Virus record (IMG/VR): IMGVR_UViG_3300028920_000240
Location: 1 to 26,577 of that record
Source: a virus
Length of the DNA: 26,577 bases
Direction: 5' to 3' (one strand)
Position numbers and translations under genes: made by a program. Position 1 is the stretch's first letter. Every line of letters begins with the position of its first letter. Positions 9,210-16,613 of the stretch are shown in pieces. The notes under the pieces were generated by a model that worked only from the letters and a program-made list of their open reading frames with translations, was not told the origin of the DNA and searched no databases.

Positions 9210-9866
9210 TTAGTGCCTCGACGTGTGTGTACTACGTTGCAACCCTGCGCGGGCAGCGCGATACCGCATATTATCGTCATGGATAGCATCCCGCAACAGT
9301 TCCGCTTCGTCCGTAGTCTCCAGGATGATATCGTCAAAGGACGAGAAACCACGCTTTTTGAGCGCACGTGCGGTCCTTGACAGGATCAGTTCCTCGTACT
9401 CGTCTGGAACCAACAGCGTCTTGGCGTTGGCCGAAATCGCAGCGGGCAGGCGGTAGTAGGAGTATTTGATGGTATAGGCGTCGTCGGGAATGGGGCTGAA
9501 ATACATGGTTTTGCCCACTACCCAGTACAGGCTGGGCTCCCCTTCTGTGCTGCCATCTTCGTATTCCCTATCCCACCATTCTTTCAGCGTTATGAAGGTC
9601 AACTGCGTGCCGTTTGTAGTGTCGCGCACGCACTTGTTGTTGATAAGAGTGCGGAATGTAGCGGGTAACGAAACAGAGCGCGTACCGTCTACGGTGCTTA
9701 CGGTGGCATCCAATACCATCTGAAAGCCCCACATGCCGCCACGCTTGTTACAGAGCCAACTCTGCGCCTCGTTGATGCTGCGATAGAACGCACCAACGAA
9801 ACGGGCGTTGTCCTGGCTCGTCGTAAAGTCCGAGACAAGCTGCACCAAAAGGTCGTCAGCGTCCAT
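9210..9866 (-). CDS. Head-tail adaptor-like protein (218 aa)
   Basis: The protein is helical at both ends with a beta core. It begins MDADDLLVQLVSDFTTSQDN, then an INEAQSWLCNKRGGMWGF segment, a Tyr/Trp-rich strand region (SLYWVVGKTMYFSPIPDDA, IKYSYYRLP) and a C-terminal helix containing PDEYEELILSRTARALKKRG. An N-terminal helical bundle, a 'YxxxP' strand pair and a 'P-E-Y-xx-L' helix are what I associate with phage adaptor (gp4/gp6-like) proteins that sit below the portal. AAAGGGGG lies about eight bases before the ATG. It is followed directly by the nozzle-like gene, as expected for connector completion. Confidence 0.6.
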   Translation of the reverse strand: MDADDLLVQLVSDFTTSQDNARFVGAFYRSINEAQSWLCNKRGGMWGFQMVLDATVSTVDGTRSVSLPATFRTLINNKCVRDTTNGTQLTFITLKEWWDREYEDGSTEGEPSLYWVVGKTMYFSPIPDDAYTIKYSYYRLPAAISANAKTLLVPDEYEELILSRTARALKKRGFSSFDDIILETTDEAELLRDAIHDDNMRYRAARAGLQRSTHTSRH

Positions 9867-9885
9867 TGCGGACCCCCTTTCGGCG

Positions 9886-10305
9886 TTAGCGCCTGATATA
9901 GACTGTTACGCTTACGACGTTCGTGTTGCCCAAAACATTGCTGGACGTGCAGATCAGGCGCGCGTCGTAGATGTACTGTGGCTTATAGTCCCCTGTAAGC
10001 GCACCATCCGCTGCCGTGCAGGTCTGGATACTCGGGAAGAACCAGATGTCCCCACCGCAGCTATTCGTTGTCGCAATCGTCTGGGCTGGCGTACCGTCGG
10101 TCGTGATGGTCAGGTTGTTCGTACAGCCGGCCGTCTGGTCAACCTTGACCGCCTCGACATAGCCACGTACCAGCACGTTCGTCTGCGCCGCGTTCGCGTT
10201 GTTCGTGAGCGTCAGCAAAAACGGAATGGCCTGGATACCATCCTGCGCAACCAAGACCACCCCGCTCATCAGCAGGATACTCAAAATGCCTGCAAATCGC
10301 TTCAT
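9886..10305 (-). CDS. Small secreted protein of unknown function (139 aa)
   Basis: I place the start at ATG 10305 because GGAGGG lies about ten bases upstream; a TTG six codons earlier would put that site inside the gene. The N-terminus MKRFAGILSILLMSGVVLVA is a typical Sec signal peptide. The mature ~115 residues are Thr/Asn-rich and probably a beta-sandwich, with four cysteines (CTNN, CGG, CTA, CTS) that could form two disulfides after export. It lies between the membrane-anchored repeat protein and the adaptor. No family is recognised. Possible roles include an exported accessory or a host-surface modifier, both inferences. Confidence 0.65.
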   Translation of the reverse strand: MKRFAGILSILLMSGVVLVAQDGIQAIPFLLTLTNNANAAQTNVLVRGYVEAVKVDQTAGCTNNLTITTDGTPAQTIATTNSCGGDIWFFPSIQTCTAADGALTGDYKPQYIYDARLICTSSNVLGNTNVVSVTVYIRR

Positions 10306-10324
10306 TGCTTTCAAGCCCTCCAAG

Positions 10325-10365
10325 CGTGATCCAGGGACGGGTTATGACACCGCCCCCAGATCACG
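10325..10365. other. Intergenic inverted repeat
   Basis: CGTGATC (10325-10331) and GATCACG (10359-10365) are exact inverted arms, with additional GGG/CCC pairing inside. The hairpin lies between the stop of the repeat protein and the start of the 139-aa gene on the minus strand. There is no T-tract, so it is unlikely to be an intrinsic terminator. An RNA-processing or stability hairpin is possible. Confidence 0.4.
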
Positions 10366-10377
10366 ATGTTCGTCGCC

Positions 10378-11454
10378 TCACTCCGATTCTGTTGTGTCGG
10401 CATCCAGCGTGTTCGTCACCGCCCCGTCAATAATCACAAACGACGTGCCCACCATCGTCAGGTAGATGTCCGACGCCAGGTATATTTTGTCCGCGCCGAC
10501 GCTAGCCCCCTTGATGAAGCCTGCGCACGACATATCGCCGTCCGCCCACGTCCCATCTGTCTCCACGCTGTCCACGTCGCCCGTCACCGTCGCCCCGCCA
10601 TCCATCGTCACAGCGCCAGTCACGTCCAGTGTTCCGCCAACCGTAGCGTCGCCAGTCACGTCCGCCGTACCTGTCGCAGTCAGGTTCGACACGGTCGTGT
10701 CACCAGTCACGTCCAGTGTTCCGCCAACCGTAGCGTCACCGGTCACGTCCGCCGTACCCGTAGCCGCAAGGTTCGAAACGGTAGTGTCACCGGTCACGTC
10801 CAGCGTACCACCAACCGTAGCGTCACCAGTCACGTCCGCCGTACCTGTCGCAGTCAGGTTCGACACGGTTGTGTCACCGGTCACGTCCAGTGTTCCGCCA
10901 ACCGTAGCGTCACCAGTCACGTCTGCCGTACCCGTAGCCGCAAGGTTCGACACGGTCGTGTCACCAGTCACGTCCAGCGTTCCGCCAACCGTAGCGTCAC
11001 CGGTCACGTCTGCCGTACCTGTCGCAGTCAGGTTCGAAACGGTTGTGTCACCGGTCACGTCCAGTGTCCCGCCAACCGTAGCGTCACCGGTCACGTCTGC
11101 CGTGCCTGTCGCTGCCAGGTTCGACACGGTCGAACTGACAGCAGGGAGTGTCGCCGTGCCCGTACACGTCAGATTCGAGACGGTCAGTGTGCCAGTAGAC
11201 TCCTCGTAGTAGCAGTTGTCGTCCAGCACCCACTCCGCGTCCTGCTGCTCACCGATCACCGCACCGATAAAGGCGCAGGCAACAATCATGCTCACCAATA
11301 CGGCCACGCGTGCGCGACCGACCTTCCCATCATTGTCCAGGTCAACGCCAAAGACGTTTTCCAAGACGCGCACAATTTTGCGCACGATGGTCCAAAGAGC
11401 GACGATGTCAACTTTCTCGTCGGGCTCTTTTTCGGATTTCTTTGCTTTTGCCAT
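10378..11454 (-). CDS. Membrane-anchored tandem-repeat (fibre-like) protein (358 aa)
   Basis: The start at ATG 11454 is chosen because AAGGAGAAAAAGAAA precedes it; an upstream in-frame ATG lacks a ribosome site. Residues 1-35 are Lys-rich. D38-L-D-N-D-G-K-V-G46 fits a DxDxDG calcium-loop pattern. Residues 49-68 form one hydrophobic membrane segment. From about 109 to 283 come six copies of a 29-residue unit (TVSNL[A/T]ATGTADVTGDATVGGT…), a regular beta-forming repeat like the shaft repeats of phage fibres or surface stalks. The C-terminal ~75 residues are non-repetitive and acidic. Sited between capsid and adaptor genes, it could be a fibre, a capsid decoration or a surface protein. The membrane anchor is unusual for a virion fibre. 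Confidence 0.7.
   Translation of the reverse strand: MAKAKKSEKEPDEKVDIVALWTIVRKIVRVLENVFGVDLDNDGKVGRARVAVLVSMIVACAFIGAVIGEQQDAEWVLDDNCYYEESTGTLTVSNLTCTGTATLPAVSSTVSNLAATGTADVTGDATVGGTLDVTGDTTVSNLTATGTADVTGDATVGGTLDVTGDTTVSNLAATGTADVTGDATVGGTLDVTGDTTVSNLTATGTADVTGDATVGGTLDVTGDTTVSNLAATGTADVTGDATVGGTLDVTGDTTVSNLTATGTADVTGDATVGGTLDVTGAVTMDGGATVTGDVDSVETDGTWADGDMSCAGFIKGASVGADKIYLASDIYLTMVGTSFVIIDGAVTNTLDADTTESE
10621..11142. repeat. Six tandem 87-bp coding repeats with 174-bp higher-order period
   Basis: The 87-bp unit begins near 10621, 10708, 10795, 10882, 10969 and 11056; the last copy diverges at its 5' (minus-strand) end. The units alternate strictly between encoding SNLTAT and SNLAAT, giving a 174-bp higher-order repeat present three times. 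Synonymous differences are scattered among copies, so the array is not brand-new. It lies entirely inside the fibre-like gene. The repeat also keeps long antisense frames open. Confidence 0.9.
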
Positions 11455-11474
11455 TTTCTTTTTCTCCTTGTGAA

Positions 11475-11501
11475 GGGGGCCGGGGATTACACCCGACCCC
11501 C
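11475..11501 (-). other. Strong GC-rich hairpin downstream of the capsid gene
   Basis: On the minus strand, GGGGGTCGGG (11501-11492) and CCCGGCCCCC (11484-11475) form a 10-bp stem, one pair being a G-T wobble, with a 7-base loop. It starts about 20 bases after the capsid stop and ends before the next gene's ribosome site. There is no T-tract, so complete termination is unlikely. A CCCCC upstream can also pair with the same GGGGG, giving an alternative fold. Confidence 0.55.
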
Positions 11502-11520
11502 TCGCACTGGGGGACACTTC

Positions 11521-12432
11521 TTATGCAACACCATCCGAACCGTAGATGCCCAAGTAGTCAAAGGCACCATGGGAGAGCCGTGCGCTAATAATCCAGCTAC
11601 GACTCTCATTCGTCGCGGTATTGACCACACGCACTCTCGGCTTGCGCCGGAAGTAGAAGTCAATAGGCGACTTGCGTGCCAAGAGATACCACGCTGCTGA
11701 AGCGGTCAGATAATGACCGATCACATAGCGCAGACCCTTTTTTCGGACCGCATTGGTTTCGTTGGTGGACTTGTAGGCAACCTTGTCGCTTTCCAAGATC
11801 TCCACGGCTGTCCGCTCTTCATTCGGGTGAATAACCAGCTTTTCCATAATGACCATTGCCGGGTTGCCAGCGTGGTCCTTGAGGGTCGCCATAGAGTTCA
11901 GTCCTGCCCACACTGCATCAATGCCGAGCGTTACGTCCGTAGAGGGCGCATTGCTCTGCGTACCGCCACCAGAACCCGTCCACGCAGCGTGGTTGGTCTG
12001 GATCAGGTACTCATCGGTGCCGTTCGCCGGGATTGTGGCGACCGTGAACGCGGAGTTCAGGTCATACGCACCCTGCGTTTCGATCCTGTGCGCCATTGCT
12101 CGTCCGACCGCACCAGCCGTCTTATCAAGGACGGCATGACGCTGATCTTCAAGCAACTCCTCGGAGGCAGTGACCTTGAACCCATACTTCGTGTGGGTCC
12201 ACGTCTTGCTCTGCCCCTCGACGAACTGCGCCTCGGGGATCTGTTCAAACTCACCGACCTCGCCCGGCATGGTGAGTTCAGTCGCGCCACTCGCACGTTC
12301 CTCAGAGTTTTCCGAAGACATGACGTTGCACCACTGTGGGTATTCTTTCGGCCAGGTTGACAGCTCTTGGTAAAAATACCGCGAGACCCTGGCATCGAGC
12401 AAATTGCTCATTTGTGAGCTGAGCATAGCCAT
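11521..12432 (-). CDS. Major capsid protein, Mu gpT-like HK97 fold (303 aa)
   Basis: The sequence shows the pattern of the Mu gpT-type major head protein family: an N-terminal helix, a TKYGFKVTASEELLEDQ segment (about residues 82-98), the 'Q-T-N-H-A-A-W-T' turn, a long central helix with SMATLKDHAGNPA, the strand MVIMEKLVIHPNEERTAVEIL, YLTASAAWYLL and a basic C-terminal RRKPRVRV strand. This family has the HK97 fold and forms the icosahedral shell. Length is typical. GAGGAGAAACTACA precedes the ATG. It follows the decoration-like gene and scaffold in the usual head order. No protease is visible, so assembly probably uses the separate scaffold. Confidence 0.85.
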   Translation of the reverse strand: MAMLSSQMSNLLDARVSRYFYQELSTWPKEYPQWCNVMSSENSEERASGATELTMPGEVGEFEQIPEAQFVEGQSKTWTHTKYGFKVTASEELLEDQRHAVLDKTAGAVGRAMAHRIETQGAYDLNSAFTVATIPANGTDEYLIQTNHAAWTGSGGGTQSNAPSTDVTLGIDAVWAGLNSMATLKDHAGNPAMVIMEKLVIHPNEERTAVEILESDKVAYKSTNETNAVRKKGLRYVIGHYLTASAAWYLLARKSPIDFYFRRKPRVRVVNTATNESRSWIISARLSHGAFDYLGIYGSDGVA

Positions 12433-12464
12433 TGTAGTTTCTCCTCTCTATGTCAGGTTGCGGT

Positions 12465-12959
12465 TTACGCGTCCTCAACGTCGGCCTGTACCCCGGTCAG
12501 GAACCGGAACACAACACGCGCATTGGTGTCGCCAATCGCCGACCCTGGGGCCGGGCGAATGACATGCACCAACTTGGTCGAGGTGTCGCTCTGGTCAACT
12601 GTCCACTCGCCGTTCGTCTGCTTGAGCAGGCTGTAGTCGGTGTCCAGATGAGCAGCCGTCAACTCTAGGTCTGACGTGCCGTTCATAAAGTTCCCGACAA
12701 ACAGGTTGTAGTCGTTGGCCTCGTAGTATGGCTGCTTACTGCCAGCCGTCCCGGTGGCGTCTGCGGCAGCGATGCCCGTAATGAGCGTCGCGTCCGTTCC
12801 GCCTGCCCACTCCTCGCCTTCCTGGGAGCTGCCGTCGTAAACGAGCGGAGCACCTTCCACGTAGGTCTGGGAGGCTTCCTCACCCAGTCCGGTGTAGCGC
12901 ACACCATCCACCCCATCCTGATTAAGGATGCGAATAGGCATCAGGTTAATAGTCGCCAT
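12465..12959 (-). CDS. Putative capsid decoration protein (164 aa)
   Basis: A small, acidic, beta-rich protein without signal peptide, encoded between the scaffold-side genes and the major capsid gene. Motifs such as EGAPLVYD and LITGIAAADATG, together with size and position, resemble head-decoration or stabilisation proteins that cap HK97 shells. That assignment is by context. TAGGAGAGGAAA precedes the ATG at 12959. A structural match to a lambda gpD/P22 Dec-like beta-tulip fold would settle it. Confidence 0.5.
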   Translation of the reverse strand: MATINLMPIRILNQDGVDGVRYTGLGEEASQTYVEGAPLVYDGSSQEGEEWAGGTDATLITGIAAADATGTAGSKQPYYEANDYNLFVGNFMNGTSDLELTAAHLDTDYSLLKQTNGEWTVDQSDTSTKLVHVIRPAPGSAIGDTNARVVFRFLTGVQADVEDA

Positions 12960-12968
12960 TTTCCTCTC

Positions 12969-13424
12969 CTAGTCTGTTACTGGTTGCACGATATTCAATG
13001 GACCTTTTCCGTCTTGGGCCGCTGCGTTGATGGACCGTGCCGTTTGCTCAACAAACTCCTTCGCGGAAGGAATGGGCTTTTTCTGGCCCTCAAATTTGTT
13101 GGCGCGTAGCTGTCGCCGTTTCATGGCGATATCTCGCGGGCACTTCATAAGAATGCGATTGCCGTCAAGGATCTTGGGCTTTCCTTTGCCGGCCTTCTTC
13201 CCGAACACCCACTGCTCGTCACCAGTCGCGGGTTCGTATCCGTAGAAACGGGCTGTCCGCATGTCCTCATGGTCGTTACCGTCGTTGTCCTTCATCTGGA
13301 ATCCGACGTAGTGGTAGTTCGGGTCTTTGCCGCTGACTTCAAACTTGCTACGGTCGTCGTCAATGGCAATATTCGCTCGGGGATCAACCGAGGTAGCTGA
13401 TTCTCTGTTTCTTGCTTCACTCAT
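12969..13424 (-). CDS. Small head-region protein of unknown function (151 aa)
   Basis: A charged, mixed alpha/beta protein without membrane segments. The middle has YHYVGFQMKDNDGNDHED and a basic C-terminal half (RDIAMKRRQLRANKFEGQKK). GGAGG precedes the ATG at 13424 at a rather long distance. It lies between the scaffold and the decoration-like gene, so it is probably a head assembly or minor head protein. No family is recognised. Confidence 0.6.
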   Translation of the reverse strand: MSEARNRESATSVDPRANIAIDDDRSKFEVSGKDPNYHYVGFQMKDNDGNDHEDMRTARFYGYEPATGDEQWVFGKKAGKGKPKILDGNRILMKCPRDIAMKRRQLRANKFEGQKKPIPSAKEFVEQTARSINAAAQDGKGPLNIVQPVTD

Positions 13425-13446
13425 TGTTTTTCTCTTGGGCCTCCAT

Positions 13447-14202
13447 TTAGGCGTTCAGTCCAGCCAGGTCTTTCTCAACTTCCAGCGGCACCCCCGTATT
13501 CTCGGGGCTCACAAAACCCGCCCACTTTTCAATCTCCTTAGGATCGGTGAATCCAGCCTTTCGGGCTGCCTCCATGACCTTTGGGTCGCGGGCGATCTGT
13601 GCCGCCAAGGAATCGGCGGTTTGCGTCCTGGCTGTCGCCTTGCCGCCTACGTCCGCCATGTTCTCGGCCGCTGTGGTGCGCTGTTGGGCCTCTGTCGCCT
13701 GCGAAAGCAACGAGCGCAATACCTCGACACCCTGCTCCTCGCTCCCGCTTTTGATCGCATCCAGCGTATCGACCAGTTTTGCGGTTTCTGGATTACTCCG
13801 CAGGATTTGGCGACTCATGTTGGCCTGCATTTCGCTCAGTGCTTTGGCCATTTCAGCTTGGGCCTGCTGCTGCTGAAAAGCCAGTCTGCGCGCCGCTTCC
13901 GCCACTGCCTCGCCGGGGTCTTCCTCGGCCTTGGCCCTGAGATCCGCTTCCCACGATGCGAACGTTTGCTGTTGCTCTGCTGCCTTCTGGGCCTTGCGAA
14001 GTTCGGCAGCTTCCTGCGCTGATTGGGTCATGCGCTTTTCGGCCTCGCGCCGCTGTTCCTCTTTCAGCTTGGCTTCCGCCTCCAACTCCGCAACCTTGGC
14101 TTGCAGCTTTTCTACATCAGCCGCCTCCTGCTTGCCTCCCTCGTTCGGCTGTTCAGGGTCGTCGGTTTGGGCCTCGACTTGGGCATCTTCTTCTGATCGC
14201 AT
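13447..14202 (-). CDS. Scaffolding protein (251 aa)
   Basis: Residues about 25-130 are a long, Glu/Gln/Ala/Lys-rich coiled coil (EKLQAKVAELEAEAKLKEEQ). The C-terminal half is helical and acidic and carries a DPKEIEKWAGF segment. Its high helix content, very charged composition and location between portal and capsid genes are the usual signs of a phage scaffold, which drives capsid shell assembly and then leaves. CAGGAGAGCAGAA precedes the ATG. No protease domain is fused. Confidence 0.75.
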   Translation of the reverse strand: MRSEEDAQVEAQTDDPEQPNEGGKQEAADVEKLQAKVAELEAEAKLKEEQRREAEKRMTQSAQEAAELRKAQKAAEQQQTFASWEADLRAKAEEDPGEAVAEAARRLAFQQQQAQAEMAKALSEMQANMSRQILRSNPETAKLVDTLDAIKSGSEEQGVEVLRSLLSQATEAQQRTTAAENMADVGGKATARTQTADSLAAQIARDPKVMEAARKAGFTDPKEIEKWAGFVSPENTGVPLEVEKDLAGLNA

Positions 14203-14241
14203 TTCTGCTCTCCTGTGTCGGTTGGGCCTACGTTTTGGGCC

Positions 14242-16365
14242 TTACGCTGCCGTCGGGGGAACTTGCGAACCCCCCTGGACATTGCCTAGGCCGCCACTGA
14301 TTTGACGGCCAAAATCTTGGCCTGGGGTTGGGGACTCAATCGCTCCCGGCGGCCCAAACGAAACCGAGTTCGGTTGCTGAATCCCCGCTCCCAGGACGTT
14401 CTGTTTCTGCTCCTTTTGATCGGCCAAATGCCGTTTGAGCAGCGCGATATTCTGTTTAGATCCGTTGTTCTGCTCGGCCTCAAAGATGCCGCGTTCATGT
14501 ACGATGATATGAACGTCGTCATCATCGCCAGCATCCACCTCGTCGTACCGGCCAGCCTGCAACATAATCTGGTTTTCAATTAGTGCGGCCTTGAAGGCCT
14601 GTAGTCGGCTCTCGGCGTTCACAAAACGGTTAGGGTCCAGTCGTCTACTTGCGTAGATTTCACGCAACAATTCGCCCCGGTTGGTAAGGGAATCTTGCCC
14701 CGTAATCTGATAAATTTGCAAAAGCTGCTGTGTTCGCTCGGCTTCGGTCGTGAAGTTCTTGACGCCCTCAGCCACGATATCGTACCGGCGCGAGAGGATA
14801 TCTGATGCGTACTGACTGATATCCATTCCCGCGTTGCCCAGTAGCTCGACCAGTAGCTCGGGCTTCATGGCCGTTTGAACATAGGCCGCGAACTTCGACA
14901 TGTACCCGACAATGATCGCGTCCTCGAAACGCGCAATCGCCTCGTAAATCGGCGTAGTCGCTGCCGCTTTGTTGCCCAGGTACGAGCTGGCACTTTCCCT
15001 GCCGCCTGCGGCAATGCCCATTACCGGGTTCGTGGCGTGCAGCGTTTCCTTGATCTGGTTCTGTAACCACTCCAGTTGCGTCAGGTTGGTTGCGGTCAAG
15101 TCCTTGATATCCAATTCCTTGACCAGATCGCTTGGGCTGCCGGTGCATGGGATAGATTCCTGTGCGTCAAAATCGTAGTCCTGCATTTCTGGGATGTTGA
15201 GTACGTCGAAAATCAGGGACCGCCGGTTGTTTTTCTCGCGGTTGTCGATAAGCTGGTTCTGCGTGATCTGGCATTGCTTGTAGTAGCTTTCCACGCGCTG
15301 GGAACGGGGCTGGTGGTAAAACCCGATATCATCCTCACTCTCATGCGCAGCGAGTAGCGGGACGCCAAGCGGGAACGCGTTCGGCTCGGCCAGCAGGATA
15401 TGAGGATCGTTCGGATCGCCAAGGATTACGACCTTGTGCCGGTAGGTCGGAGCGTCCTGGTCCCAACGCCCGCCCTTGCGTTTTGGTCCATACTTGACCG
15501 GCAGATTAATCCAGATAGTCCATTTCGTGTAACGCGTAGTTGAGGCGTAGGTTGCGTCGCCGTCGATGCCAGCCTCCTCCTGCGCGCGGATACGGGCGTC
15601 GGCGTACTGGCTCTCCTTATCGACCAGATACCGGCTCATTTTGTCAAGGTTGCGTTCCTCGGCAGGCGGAAGCACAAAGTCGGGGTTCGTCATCAGTTCG
15701 GTCCATCCAACATCTTCCTTGAGGAAAATCGCAGCTTGCTCGTCAAGATCCTCGGTGTCGGTGTCCAGCCAAGCGTTCTTGAGGTTGATCGCCCGTAGGC
15801 CTGGGCCGAAGTATTCCCTGCATGGCTCAAATCCGTTGCCGGACCACGTAGACAGGTCGTAGTTCTTCTCAACCCACGGCACGCCCACGATACAGTTGCC
15901 GTCTTTCCAAAACTGATGGGCTGCCTTGGATATTGCGGTTTTGGTGCCGGGCTGCTTGAAAGCCATATGCAGGAGTTCCGTCATTGCTCTTGAGGCCAGT
16001 TCTCGTAATGGTTTTTCGCGATCATCGGGCGTGCCCGTGGCAACGAACCGGTAATCCTGCAAATGGTCGTAGAGCGCCTTGACCGTCATGGCCTTGAGTT
16101 GGTGGACCGCAACGGCAAAGGTGGAGATGGCGGTTTCGGCACGAGACTCGTACTTGGTAGCGAGCGGCTTACAGCGCATCATTTTGTCTGCGGTTTCCAA
16201 AATATCATTGAGTTCCTCGCGCGATTGGTCGATGTTGGACCAGCGCGACATGACTAACAGGCGGATCTGTTCTGCGAGATTCTTGTCCTTGGCTAAGTTG
16301 GGGAGGTTGCCGCGTTTCCTGCCTGCTTGGAGCTTGGTCACATCGAAGTCGTATACGCTGGCCAT
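14242..16365 (-). CDS. Portal protein (707 aa)
   Basis: The gene lies first in the structural operon, before the scaffold and capsid. The product is the size of large podovirus-type portals. The N-terminus has a helical region with DQSREELNDILE, followed by a stem/wing region with aromatic strands (WTIWINLPVKYGP), a VESYYKQCQITQNQLIDN helix and a NPVMGIAAGGRESASS segment typical of portal proteins around the crown/stem transition. The C-terminus is Gln/Gly/Pro-rich and flexible. AAGGAAAAACATT precedes the ATG at 16365. It would form the dodecameric DNA channel at one capsid vertex. Expression is unusual: an intrinsic terminator lies only ~24 bases upstream. Confidence 0.8.
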   Translation of the reverse strand: MASVYDFDVTKLQAGRKRGNLPNLAKDKNLAEQIRLLVMSRWSNIDQSREELNDILETADKMMRCKPLATKYESRAETAISTFAVAVHQLKAMTVKALYDHLQDYRFVATGTPDDREKPLRELASRAMTELLHMAFKQPGTKTAISKAAHQFWKDGNCIVGVPWVEKNYDLSTWSGNGFEPCREYFGPGLRAINLKNAWLDTDTEDLDEQAAIFLKEDVGWTELMTNPDFVLPPAEERNLDKMSRYLVDKESQYADARIRAQEEAGIDGDATYASTTRYTKWTIWINLPVKYGPKRKGGRWDQDAPTYRHKVVILGDPNDPHILLAEPNAFPLGVPLLAAHESEDDIGFYHQPRSQRVESYYKQCQITQNQLIDNREKNNRRSLIFDVLNIPEMQDYDFDAQESIPCTGSPSDLVKELDIKDLTATNLTQLEWLQNQIKETLHATNPVMGIAAGGRESASSYLGNKAAATTPIYEAIARFEDAIIVGYMSKFAAYVQTAMKPELLVELLGNAGMDISQYASDILSRRYDIVAEGVKNFTTEAERTQQLLQIYQITGQDSLTNRGELLREIYASRRLDPNRFVNAESRLQAFKAALIENQIMLQAGRYDEVDAGDDDDVHIIVHERGIFEAEQNNGSKQNIALLKRHLADQKEQKQNVLGAGIQQPNSVSFGPPGAIESPTPGQDFGRQISGGLGNVQGGSQVPPTAA

Positions 16366-16388
16366 AATGTTTTTCCTTGCAAAACGAA

Positions 16389-16421
16389 AGGGGCACTACC
16401 GATCATCTCGGTAATGCCCCT
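16389..16421. terminator. Bidirectional intrinsic terminator between packaging and structural operons
   Basis: Reading the minus strand, AGGGGCATTACCGA pairs with TCGGTAGTGCCCCT across a five-base loop, a ~14-bp stem with one wobble. It is followed by TTTCGTTTT. On the plus strand the same stem is followed by TGCTTTTT, so it could terminate either way. It lies directly upstream of the portal start, with no visible promoter between, so portal transcription should depend on read-through, antitermination or RNA processing. Confidence 0.8.
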
Positions 16422-16445
16422 GCTTTTTCGCTCGGGACTCTTAGG

Positions 16446-16610
16446 CTATGAGCCTATAATAATTCGTTCTCTCTCGCCACCCTCTATATCCACGCGTCCA
16501 CCCAGTACGGTAACTTCTAGTTTCCCGTGCCCGTGTTTCAGAACGGGCAATAATCGTTCTTTCAGGCGCTCAAGGAGTTTAGTCACATCTTCTGTTCGTA
16601 ATTGTTGCAT
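16446..16610 (-). CDS. Small basic protein of unknown function (54 aa)
   Basis: ATG at 16610 begins three bases after the glycosyltransferase stop in TAGGCAATG, so the AGG both ends one gene and may serve as ribosome site. The 54 residues have an N-terminal amphipathic helix (MQQLRTEDVTKLLERLKERL) and a short beta hairpin (GKLEVTVLGGRVDIEGG), with a basic centre. It is the last gene before the terminator at 16389-16421. The helix-hairpin pattern and coding-like frame support a real gene, though it has no recognised family. Confidence 0.6.
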   Translation of the reverse strand: MQQLRTEDVTKLLERLKERLLPVLKHGHGKLEVTVLGGRVDIEGGERERIIIGS

Positions 16611-16613
16611 TGC

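Noticed and set aside
10325-10365. Intrinsic terminator after the repeat-protein gene
   Set aside because: A stem is present but no T-tract follows on either strand.
10621-11142. CRISPR-like tandem repeats
   Set aside because: The repeats are contiguous 87-bp coding units without spacers, translating to a regular 29-residue protein repeat.
10366-11700. Long antisense open frames over the repeat array (one of 444 aa, one of 247 aa)
   Set aside because: They only mirror the 87-bp coding repeat, which keeps antisense frames open; no ribosome site or independent coding pattern, and the minus-strand protein has clear features.
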